DNA of 35,655 nucleotides from JBBQUP01 sp038212305. Lineage in GTDB: Bacteria > Bacteroidota > Bacteroidia > Bacteroidales > Marinilabiliaceae. Both the position numbers and the translations under genes were made by a program. The notes beneath the pieces are model-generated. The model did not search any database, was not told the DNA's origin, and was given only the letters and a program-made list of their open reading frames with translations. Positions 27,001-32,861 of the stretch are shown here, one piece after another. The stretch's first letter is position 1. Each line of letters starts with the position of its first letter. Location of the stretch: assembly GCA_038212305.1 (NCBI GenBank), contig JBBQUP010000024.1, positions 1 through 35,655 of the forward strand, given 5' to 3'.

Positions 27001-27383
27001 TTTTCCATCACTGCCTCGGGATGCGTTACTACAATGTAGTTCGTGCTTTTGAGCAGAATCCGATTCAGCGCTTCGGTGCGCAAAATAATGTTAGGCGTTT
27101 CGCCTTGCCCATATTCGGGAGAGCGTTTGTACGATGAGGGAAGAAAAAATACCGACGATTCGTTTAGCAGTTGCACCAAATCGTGGTAAAAAAAAGCAGC
27201 CGACTCTTTTTCGGGCATCACAACCAAGTGTGGCCCATCGTTTAACAAACTAGCGATTAAAACAGCAGATGACGAGCCTCCAATACCTGTTAAATACAGG
27301 TTGGTGCGATTTTTTAAGGCATTTTGTATTTGCTTAATCCGATCATCGGATTTATAATGTTCAAGTAGTTTGCTTACTTCCAC
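24030..27383 (-). CDS. mfd: Transcription-repair coupling factor Mfd
   Basis: Mfd removes RNA polymerase stalled at DNA damage and recruits UvrA. I start at GTG 27383 (1117 residues, beginning MEVSKLLEHYKS). The longer form from a TTG at 27437 would begin upstream of a good promoter match, so it is rejected. Seen: an N-terminal UvrB-like region (residues about 1-330), the RNAP-interacting CarD-like domain (LNPGDYIVHVDHGIGRFGGL), the translocase with Walker A G582-DVGFGKT589, the DEEQ box (LLIIDEEQRFGV), TLTATPIPRTLQFSL, FIHNRVQNI, and ATTIIESGLDIPNANT with LRGRVGRSNKKAFCY. A C-terminal TRCF domain follows (from about 940). All helicase motifs look intact. It is a single-gene unit, convergent with the response regulator. 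Confidence 0.97.
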   Translation of the reverse strand: MEVSKLLEHYKSDDRIKQIQNALKNRTNLYLTGIGGSSSAVLIASLLNDGPHLVVMPEKESAAFFYHDLVQLLNESSVFFLPSSYKRSPEYGQGETPNIILRTEALNRILLKSTNYIVVTHPEAVMEKVPSSGDIVASTLALKQGESLGQPFIIEMLIAYHFQRVDFVFEPGQYSVRGSIIDIYSFSYEDPVRIDFFGDDIDSIRTFDTETQLSKQKLTEFAIIPDLSKQQNTQNLLPIGELMPESTKVWIESPDFCIERIDRIFSRIEEFNPDINISDENINPVSAHSFISGTEFSKQLFNHPLCYWGLKNMMDTKALNCEMDSQPVFHKNFNLVEENLVSFKEKGFQSYVLSDNSTQLKRLREVFNDRGAKIHYHEIEHALHEGFIDNKQKITVYTDHQIFERYHKFSLRTDQVKAARQSFSIRELNRLNPGDYIVHVDHGIGRFGGLVTTELNGKSQESIRLVFRDNDILLVNIHSLHRISKFKGKDGEPPKINKLGTAAWNNLKEKTKSKVKDIARELISLYARRKAEPGFAFSPDTYLQTELEASFFYEDTPDQEKATKAVKNDMETSTPMDRLVCGDVGFGKTEIAIRAAFKAVTDNKQVAVLVPTTILALQHYKTFTERLADFPCNISYVSRLRKPKEITESLKQLKEGQLDIIIGTHRLIGKDVQFKNLGLLIIDEEQRFGVAVKDKLKELRVNVDTLTLTATPIPRTLQFSLMGARDLSIINTPPPNRQSILTELHSFNEQIITEAINYEINRNGQVFFIHNRVQNIGEVELLLKKLLPNAKTVVAHGQMDGPKLEQIMLDFINGEYDVLIATTIIESGLDIPNANTIIINNAHAFGLSELHQLRGRVGRSNKKAFCYLMAPPTSTLTQDARRRLKIIEEYSDLGSGFNIAMQDLDIRGAGNMLGGEQSGYIADIGYETYQRILNEAMLELRDTEFKDVFPDNPVNDGKERLYLTDCQIETDIEVRLSENYIENVAERMQLYRELDNIEEEAELVTFEQNLKDRFGDLPNETSELLEIVRIRRLAKKLGIEKLIIKNGITVAYFVSDHESAFYQSAIFGSILSWLQAHPKKAAMKQTRDKLSISFPNVTTVGKCKELMIELSNEQLMK

Positions 27384-27396
27384 GATTGTTTTTTTG

Positions 27397-27433
27397 CAAA
27401 AATACCAAAATTGTCGGGTCAGTACCAATTTTG
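27397..27433 (-). promoter_or_regulatory. Candidate mfd promoter with overlapping inverted repeat
   Basis: On the minus strand, TATTTTTG (27404-27397) fits the -7 consensus TAnnTTTG. An ATTG-type -33 box (TTG at 27428-27426) lies 21 bases upstream, close to the usual 19-21 spacing. The predicted transcript would begin about 10 bases before the GTG start. A perfect 8-bp inverted repeat, CAAAATTG (27406-27413) and CAATTTTG (27426-27433), overlaps both boxes, with 12 bases between arms. This could be an operator or chance in AT-rich DNA. Confidence 0.4.
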
Positions 27434-27559
27434 TCAATCGATATCAAGTTAATTCGTTAAGGAATCCTTTTCTTGGGTCGTTTCCCTAGTTTAATCCTTA
27501 TAAAGCGGCTATTGAGGCAGGTCGATTAATTCTCTATTGATATTTATCCACTGACGGGG

Positions 27560-27695
27560 AATTTCGATAACCGTGGGTTTCAAGCCCACGGAAAAAATAC
27601 AACCGCAAATCTCAGCCCTGAAAGGGTTGAACCCTTACAGGGCTCAATGTTGTATCGTAATTTTTCCGCCGGCTTCAACAGCGGCTATCGAAATT
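27560..27695. repeat. Nested palindromic element with terminal inverted repeats (REP/BIME- or MITE-like)
   Basis: A 136-bp unit bounded by 14-bp imperfect terminal inverted repeats, AATTTCGATAACCG (27560-27573) and CGGCTATCGAAATT (27682-27695), 13/14 matching. Inside the left end is a 7-bp hairpin, CCGTGGG/CCCACGG (27571-27591). The centre is a near-perfect 31-base palindrome, 27614-27644, with arms AGCCCTG/CAGGGCT and AAGGGTT/AACCCTT, one A-A mismatch and a single central base. The right arm (27649-27684) is a degenerate complement of the left arm (GGAAAAA...ACAAC against GTTGT...TTTTTCC). No transposase is encoded. Similar palindromic intergenic repeats in Bacteroidota are often mobilised in trans by IS200-like (RAYT) enzymes, but membership of such a family cannot be shown from one copy. 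Confidence 0.75.
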
Positions 27696-27713
27696 AAAGC
27701 CTTTCAGGCCTTA
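27695..27713. repeat. Small hairpin flanking the palindromic element
   Basis: TAAAGCCT (27695-27702) pairs with AGGCCTTA (27706-27713) with one mismatch around a 3-base loop. It contains CCTTTCAGG (27700-27708), the reverse complement of CCTGAAAGG inside the central palindrome (27617-27625), so it looks like a fragment or partner unit of the same repeat family. Confidence 0.5.
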
Positions 27714-27803
27714 ACTAAACGACATTGAATTATAATAGAATGAAATAACACTTTTCAGCAGACCCTAAATAATTTTTCTAACGGGAAATTTAAACAGTCA
27801 CTA

Positions 27804-28163
27804 TTATTTTTGCGCTTTCCTATTTCTTCGAACCTGAATAAACTGGTTTAAATAGGTTAAAAAAGTTCCTAATGTCGCTATCAACATTATTCCAATTCGC
27901 CAAGTAGCTGCATGATCCATACGTCCAATAGCACCTGTCAAAGGCTTTATTAGCGCAATGAGTAATACAATAAGTAGGGTTGATGAAACGTGTGCAATAA
28001 TTTTGTTCTCTTTTTTTAATCCGGGTATCATAATTAAAAAAATCAATCCAAATATCGCAGGAATAAATGCTGTAAACGATGGGGTTGGCGACGAAAAATA
28101 TCCAAACAAACTTATGGCAATTAATAAAATTGCATTGATTAATGTGGCAACGTACGGTTTCAT
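27804..28163 (-). CDS. Small integral membrane protein, four membrane segments, function unknown
   Basis: From ATG 28163 the protein has 119 residues (MKPYVATLINAILLIAISLF...). An upstream TTG at 28199 would add 12 polar residues that do not fit a membrane-protein start. Four hydrophobic segments are visible, roughly residues 5-22, 30-46 (FIPAIFGLIFLIMIPG), 56-75 (IIAHVSSTLLIVLLIALIKPL) and 88-107 (WRIGIMLIATLGTFLTYLNQF), with a basic C-terminus (RRNRKAQK). The conserved-looking core is KKENKIIAHVSS followed by KPLTGAIGR. I do not recognise a named family, and similar short proteins occur in Bacteroidota as conserved hypotheticals. It is transcribed alone, with 190 bases separating it from the CAP-domain gene upstream in the same direction. 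Confidence 0.75.
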   Translation of the reverse strand: MKPYVATLINAILLIAISLFGYFSSPTPSFTAFIPAIFGLIFLIMIPGLKKENKIIAHVSSTLLIVLLIALIKPLTGAIGRMDHAATWRIGIMLIATLGTFLTYLNQFIQVRRNRKAQK

Positions 28164-28353
28164 CTGTTTTTGTTTAGTTGATGTCACTTTAATAGACAAT
28201 CAATTGGTATTTTTGTTCGATGATTTGATTTATTTCAGATTCATTAAATACGAATCAATGCCATAAGTAATCTATCACCAAAGCCTGTAAGGAGTGCATT
28301 GAGGACACATGATAAGTAAATCTATTTCAATTTCTAATCAAGGAGCCATTTGA

Positions 28354-29292
28354 TTAGTCAACCATAATTACAATTGATGTAGCAGGAATTTTGTTTTTAG
28401 TACTTGCCTTTCCGCCTGTGTAAGCTGTTTTGCTGACAAATACCTGAACGTAATACCAACCTTTGCCTTTTACTGTCAGGGGAATTAAATGTGTTCCATT
28501 ATTTTGAGGCTTGGGAATTTCCCAAGGGGGTATTGTGATAATGGTTTCATCGCCATAATCGTTATACGAGTTTATCGACGATATTTTCCTCGCCGTCATT
28601 GGCTTTGGGGAATTTTCGCGATACATCATTACTACATAAACAGTTTGGCTTGCATCTATGAGTTTCACTGGTATGGTGAGCGATTGGTTGGGTTTAACTG
28701 TTTTGCTGAACGTCCCCACTTCCAAATATCTATCAATATACTCCTCGTAATAACGAAGTTCTTGCTTGTCGATAGCCACTCCAATTCCTACGAAATTATG
28801 ATTTGGATCGATGCAATTTTTTTTATGTCCATCGTTGGGTGCTTTTTCGGACATAAAGGCAGCATGTAGTTTCACGATGCTTTTGCTAATAAACTCGTTT
28901 GATACCAATTGGGGACTAAACTCCGAAAGCGATGCTGCATTTTCCATAATGTGATCAGTTCCTCCTGCCAAGGCATATTGCTGGTAGGGCTTTTCGCCTT
29001 TCAGGTTAAAATGCCCCATGTAGTTGTTTCGTGCGGCTTCGGTGGCTATTTTATTCGCTAATCGCGATGCGAAAATATCGAGCTCAACCAGCTGTACTTT
29101 GTGTTTTTTTCGCGATTTATTAATGATTTGTAACTGATCAAATTTCATTGCGAGCATTTCATCCGAATCTTTATAATCAATCAATCGAGTTTCTTTTGTG
29201 TTGAGGATTTTGTAATCACCAAAAGTTAAACCCTTGGCCAATAGAGGAGATGCAAGGCATGATGCAATTAGTATTGTTAAAAGAATTTTCAT
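28354..29292 (-). CDS. Secreted CAP/SCP-domain protein
   Basis: A 312-residue exported protein. Seen: a signal peptide (MKILLTILIASCLASPLLAKG; cleavage after LLA is likely, though IASC at residues 9-12 could be a lipobox). A CAP (cysteine-rich secretory/SCP-like) domain spans about residues 48-180: INKSRKKHKVQLVELDIFASRLANKIATEAARNN, then MGHFN, ENAASLSE and DPNHNFVGIGVA. These carry the two His and the Glu that form the CAP cavity in this family. Residues about 190-312 form a beta-rich C-terminal region of unknown type (VGTFSKTVKPNQSLTIPVKLID... WYYVQVFVSKTAYTGG), possibly an Ig-like module. The role of bacterial CAP proteins is poorly known. It lies 40 bases downstream of the fructose-1,6-bisphosphatase gene and may share its transcript. 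Confidence 0.82.
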   Translation of the reverse strand: MKILLTILIASCLASPLLAKGLTFGDYKILNTKETRLIDYKDSDEMLAMKFDQLQIINKSRKKHKVQLVELDIFASRLANKIATEAARNNYMGHFNLKGEKPYQQYALAGGTDHIMENAASLSEFSPQLVSNEFISKSIVKLHAAFMSEKAPNDGHKKNCIDPNHNFVGIGVAIDKQELRYYEEYIDRYLEVGTFSKTVKPNQSLTIPVKLIDASQTVYVVMMYRENSPKPMTARKISSINSYNDYGDETIITIPPWEIPKPQNNGTHLIPLTVKGKGWYYVQVFVSKTAYTGGKASTKNKIPATSIVIMVD

Positions 29293-29332
29293 TTTTCAAA
29301 AGCTTTTAGTTGATGATTTGTCGTCGATTAAA

Positions 29333-30349
29333 CTAATCCTCATACGCTCTCAAAAATGATTCCAATTTTTCAACCATTTTAATTGATCCGGTATAAAATG
29401 GGGTTCGTTGATGTAACGATTCTGGCTCAACTTCCATAATACGCTGATTGCCATTGCTGGCAACTCCTCCCGCCTGTTCTGCTAAAAAGGCAATGGGGTT
29501 GCATTCGTACAACAATCGAAGCTTACCCTTGGGAGCTGTTGCAATGGGTGGATAAATAAATATACCTCCTTTTAATAGGTTGCGATGAAAGTCGGACACC
29601 AAACTACCAACATATCGACTGGTATAGGGTCTGTTTTCATCAGGCACTTGCTCTTGGCAATATTTAATGTATTGCTTCACTCCCGTTGGGAATTTAATGT
29701 AATTGCCTTCGTTTACCGAATAAATTTTCCCAGCGAGCGGCGTTTTTATCAATGAGTGCGATAAGCAAAACTCTCCAACTGAAGGATCCAGCGTGAACCC
29801 AAATACGCCTTGTCCTGTTGTGTAAACCAAAATGGTGGATGATCCATACAATATATAACCCGATGCGACCTGATTCGTTCCGGGTTGCAGAAAGTCTTCC
29901 ATGGTGGCTCTTTCGCCTGGTTTCGATTTGCGTTTGTAAATCGAGAATATCGTACCAATCGAAACATTCACATCAATGTTCGACGAGCCATCGAGTGGAT
30001 CCATCAGAAACACGTATTTGCCTTGACGTGCCATTTCATCATCGAAAAAAATAAACGATTCGTTCTCTTCGCTGGCAATGGCACACACTTCACTACAACT
30101 GTGTATCGAATTTATAAATTGATCGTTGGCAAATACATCGAGCTTTTTTTGCGATTCGCCTTGTACGTTTTCAGTTCCCATCTCACCTAAAATGTCAACT
30201 AAACCAGCTTTGTTAACTTCTCGATTCACAATTCGAGCGGCAAAACTAACATGGTGCAACAAATGGCTTAATCCTCCCTGAGCATTGGGATATTGCGACT
30301 GATTGCGAATAATAAACTCATTGAGAGTGGTTACGTCGAATTTTCGCAT
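29333..30349 (-). CDS. fbp: Class I fructose-1,6-bisphosphatase
   Basis: The gluconeogenic enzyme that hydrolyses fructose-1,6-bisphosphate to fructose-6-phosphate in the cytoplasm. From ATG 30349 it has 338 residues, beginning MRKFDVTTLNEFIIRNQ. A TTG at 30370 would add seven residues and is rejected. Seen: ASEENE (metal-binding glutamates), the signature FLMDPLDGSSNIDVNVSIGTIFSIY, GYILYGSSTILVYTTG, the sugar-phosphate binding region YTSRYVGSLVSDFHRNLLKGGIFIYPP, and KLRLLYECNPIAFLAEQAGG. The length and motifs are those of the classical type I enzyme. It is divergent from the aspartokinase gene, with about 130 bases of AT-rich promoter region between them. Confidence 0.97.
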   Translation of the reverse strand: MRKFDVTTLNEFIIRNQSQYPNAQGGLSHLLHHVSFAARIVNREVNKAGLVDILGEMGTENVQGESQKKLDVFANDQFINSIHSCSEVCAIASEENESFIFFDDEMARQGKYVFLMDPLDGSSNIDVNVSIGTIFSIYKRKSKPGERATMEDFLQPGTNQVASGYILYGSSTILVYTTGQGVFGFTLDPSVGEFCLSHSLIKTPLAGKIYSVNEGNYIKFPTGVKQYIKYCQEQVPDENRPYTSRYVGSLVSDFHRNLLKGGIFIYPPIATAPKGKLRLLYECNPIAFLAEQAGGVASNGNQRIMEVEPESLHQRTPFYTGSIKMVEKLESFLRAYED

Positions 30350-30480
30350 ATTTTTATTTTTAAGGTACAAGGTTTTTGTAAGTGTTGAATATGATAACAG
30401 TCATTTTTTTGATTTTAGTTGAGATGATTATTGTTTAGTCACTTTTTTATAACTTTATCTCAATAGAAAAATCCTTTCTT

Positions 30481-31788
30481 ATGGCTAAGATTGAAAACGT
30501 AATTGTCTATAAATTTGGTGGTGCTTCGGTAAAAGATGCTTCTGCTGTCCGTCATATCTCAAAAATTCTTAAGAGTAGTCCTCGTCCGCTAATTGTTGTT
30601 ATCTCTGCGATGGGGAAAATAACCAATGCACTCGAAGAGGTGGTAAATGCCTATTTCGACCATCATCAATTGCCAGTGAATGAGGCTTTTCAGCGGGTTC
30701 GTAATTTCCATCAATCAATGGTTGATGATTTAATGAAAACGAATACCTCATTTCAGAAACAATTAAATGAGTTACTGGATGCTCTTTGGAAACGTTTGGA
30801 GCAAGAACCATCATTAAATTACGATTTTGAATATGATCAAATTGTATCGTTCGGTGAGGTGATTTCGACTGCTATTGTTAGTGGATATTTAAATCAAGAA
30901 GGGATTTTAAATAAATGGGTTGATATTCGACCAGTTTTAAAAACCAATGATGTTTATCGCGATGCAGGTATTGACTGGCCACTTTCAACCCGATTTATTA
31001 AAGCCACTTTTTCGTTTGTGGATACTAATTTGTATATCACTCAAGGATTCATTGGTTCAACTCAAAACAATTTAACTACCACACTTGGGCGCGAAGGGAG
31101 CGACTACAGCGCAGCCATTTTGGGGCATGTTATGGATGCCTCTCATGTTACTATTTGGAAAGATGTGGCTGGTGTTTTAAATGCTGATCCGCGCTGGTAT
31201 CCGAATGCAGTAAAACTCGATGAAATCTCCTACTGGGAAGCGATCGAACTCACTTACTTTGGAGCTCAGGTAATACATCCTAAAACGCTTAAGCCCTTGC
31301 AGAATAAGCTAATCCCATTGCATGTAAAGTCATTCATCAACTCCAATGCATCTGGAACTATTATTAAGCATATTGATAACGAGAAGATTTTGATGCCTGT
31401 GTTTATCCTAAAACAAAATCAGATATTTGTTACCATCTCGCCTCGCGACTTTTCGTTTATCATGGAAGATAATTTAAGCGATATTTTTGCAACGTTTAGT
31501 CAGTTTAGAGTTAAAATGAACTTGATGCAAAACTCCGCTCTCAATTTTTCAGCCTGCATCGATACGAATCGAAATGTAGATAGTTTATATATAGCTTTAA
31601 AAAAGAGATATACAGTAAGATATAACGAAGATGTTGAGTTAATAACCATTCGTCATTACAACGAAGATGCCATTGGACAAATGACCGATAATAAGGAGGT
31701 TATCGATTCGCAAATAACTCGTAAAACAGCTCGTTTTGTTATGATATCATCCCCCTGGAGGTTGGGAAGCGATAGAGGAGGAATTTAA
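30481..31788 (+). CDS. Aspartokinase-family enzyme with C-terminal ACT region
   Basis: A 435-residue amino-acid kinase. Residues 1-285 form the kinase fold. K11-FGGAS16 is the nucleotide/substrate motif, followed by VVISAMGKITNALEEV, FGEVISTAIVSGYL, L202-GREGSD208 and W226-KDVAGVLNADPR238, then FGAQVIHPKTLKPL. These are aspartokinase blocks, but with GREGSD where most enzymes have GRGGSD, and with KDV in place of TDV. The form GREGSDY/WKDV is, to my knowledge, common in a second aspartokinase type of Bacteroidota. Residues about 300-435 resemble ACT domains (FVTISPRDFSF..., VKMNLMQNSALNFSACID). Aspartokinase makes aspartyl phosphate for lysine/DAP, threonine and methionine synthesis. Whether this copy is regulated by lysine cannot be read from sequence. 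Start ATG 30481. Confidence 0.88.
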   Translation: MAKIENVIVYKFGGASVKDASAVRHISKILKSSPRPLIVVISAMGKITNALEEVVNAYFDHHQLPVNEAFQRVRNFHQSMVDDLMKTNTSFQKQLNELLDALWKRLEQEPSLNYDFEYDQIVSFGEVISTAIVSGYLNQEGILNKWVDIRPVLKTNDVYRDAGIDWPLSTRFIKATFSFVDTNLYITQGFIGSTQNNLTTTLGREGSDYSAAILGHVMDASHVTIWKDVAGVLNADPRWYPNAVKLDEISYWEAIELTYFGAQVIHPKTLKPLQNKLIPLHVKSFINSNASGTIIKHIDNEKILMPVFILKQNQIFVTISPRDFSFIMEDNLSDIFATFSQFRVKMNLMQNSALNFSACIDTNRNVDSLYIALKKRYTVRYNEDVELITIRHYNEDAIGQMTDNKEVIDSQITRKTARFVMISSPWRLGSDRGGI

Positions 31789-31833
31789 TTTATCGGTGGA
31801 TAATTGGGTTTGGTGTATCTGAAATGCTTTTAG

Positions 31834-32343
31834 TTAGGCTTGACTCGATTCAATCCATTTTTTGTTGGAAGTGGTGCAGTCATAAAGTTGTGTGTTGAAA
31901 TCTTTGGCTAATTCCATGCCAATCTTTAAACCATCATTCGCATCCGAAGTATAAATCTTTAAAAAACGTTTTGGCGAATTTTTAAAGATGAGATTCACGT
32001 TATAAGCAAAATCAAATCCTCCTTCAACTTGTTTAAATGTAATTTCTGAAGGACGGAATTTTAATTGAGACAACCTTACTCGAACCACTGCTACGTAATC
32101 AACTTCAGGTAACTGTACCCATTTGCCAAAAACTAGGCTGGCAATACTTATGAACTCACGATATTTTCGGGCCGATTTATCAATGGCAATACCTGTTTTC
32201 GCATAAAGAATAAAAACACCCAATGCAATTATCAAAGCGCCAATAATTTTTGCAACAATTAAATCGATAAATAATATTGCGCCTCCAATAAGTATTACTA
32301 AATGTGAAAACGAACTGCGCTTTTGGCTTTTATAAATAATCAT
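31834..32343 (-). CDS. Membrane protein with N-terminal hairpin and cytosolic domain, function unknown
   Basis: A 169-residue protein. Two hydrophobic segments lie close together at about residues 14-30 (HLVILIGGAILFIDLIV) and 32-48 (KIIGALIIALGVFILYA), forming a membrane hairpin. The remaining ~115 residues are soluble and alternate beta-like strands (KWVQLPEVDYVAVVRVRLSQLKF, EGGFDFAYNVNLIFKN, RFLKIYTSDANDGLKIGMELAKDF), resembling the layout of bacterial PH-like or YdbT-type membrane proteins. That resemblance is only by eye. I do not recognise the family. It starts 9 bases after the lipoprotein gene and is the last gene of the dihydroorotase unit. Confidence 0.72.
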   Translation of the reverse strand: MIIYKSQKRSSFSHLVILIGGAILFIDLIVAKIIGALIIALGVFILYAKTGIAIDKSARKYREFISIASLVFGKWVQLPEVDYVAVVRVRLSQLKFRPSEITFKQVEGGFDFAYNVNLIFKNSPKRFLKIYTSDANDGLKIGMELAKDFNTQLYDCTTSNKKWIESSQA

Positions 32344-32352
32344 TGCAAGCTG

Positions 32353-32859
32353 TTATTTAATAGGTTTGGTTTTAATATAAAAAGCGGCCTTCAAACCCAT
32401 AAATTGATTCTCTTCATCGGTTAGTTCATAGGCTACTAATATTGATATTATCTCTTTCTTAAATAAACTTCTATTGGCATCCATCCACCATTGTTCTTTA
32501 AATTCAAGCTCTACGACTTTGTCTCTCGAGAATTTATCATTGCTTTCAAGCTCCTGAATGTCACTAACCGTGAATGGTTTGTGAGTTAAATAATGATAAG
32601 CGATCGTTTTCCCTGACAACACTGAATTAAAAATGTCATCCACCATTTTTGTGCAGTTAAGATCCTTTAATCGCTCTGTCGCCCAACTATCTTCGGGATT
32701 TAAATTCTTTATTCTAATAGGATAGGTTATTGTGTCGGCAATAAGAAATTCGCTCGTCATCAGATCTTTATCTGATTTTTTATTTGATTGATTACAACAT
32801 CCACCAATAACAATAATAACAATAAGTGTAATAAAGACGAAGTTTTTCATTTCAGACAT
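32353..32859 (-). CDS. Small lipoprotein with GldN-like C-terminal pattern
   Basis: A 168-residue predicted lipoprotein: hydrophobic leader (KNFVFITLIVIIVIGG) and lipobox IGGC, followed by CNQSNKKSDKD. The mature part contains KMVDDIFNSVLSGKTIAYHY, PFTVSDIQELE and VVELEFKEQWWMDANRSLF followed by KKEIISILVAYEL. This order (short helix, a GK..AY motif, then a KE.W..D..RS motif and a hydrophobic strand) resembles GldN of the gliding/type IX secretion apparatus. GldN is longer (about 300 residues) and encoded with gldK-gldL-gldM, none of which is here. The similarity is by eye and may be superficial. It follows pyrC by 2 bases, so it is surely co-transcribed. The start could be ATG 32859 or 32850. 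Confidence 0.72.
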   Translation of the reverse strand: MSEMKNFVFITLIVIIVIGGCCNQSNKKSDKDLMTSEFLIADTITYPIRIKNLNPEDSWATERLKDLNCTKMVDDIFNSVLSGKTIAYHYLTHKPFTVSDIQELESNDKFSRDKVVELEFKEQWWMDANRSLFKKEIISILVAYELTDEENQFMGLKAAFYIKTKPIK

Positions 32860-32861
32860 AT

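Larger units (their letters stand above)
27384..27803. other. 420-bp gene-free stretch between mfd and the small membrane protein gene
   Basis: No credible ORF is found on either strand. Contents in order: the candidate mfd promoter (27397-27433); a partial copy of the repeat end, AGCGGCTATTGA at 27504-27515; the 136-bp nested palindromic element (27560-27695); an adjoining hairpin (27695-27713); then AT-rich DNA to the stop of the next minus-strand gene. Base composition changes visibly: 27571-27690 is much richer in G and C than the flanks, which suggests an inserted element. Confidence 0.7.

Noticed and set aside
27384..27437. Upstream TTG extension of mfd
   Set aside because: It would include the predicted -7 and -33 boxes within the coding region and adds a non-family N-terminus (MTKLVLTRQFWYFCKKTI).
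27560..27713. Intrinsic terminator or riboswitch explanation for the palindromic element
   Set aside because: No T-run follows any of the stems, the element is over 200 bases from the nearest start or stop except the mfd start, and its terminal inverted repeats and outside fragments fit a repeat element better.
28334..28357. 8-bp stem CTAATCAA/TTGATTAG as terminator of the CAP-domain gene
   Set aside because: The stem overlaps the stop codon, is AT-rich and has no T-run on the minus strand, so it is too weak to call.
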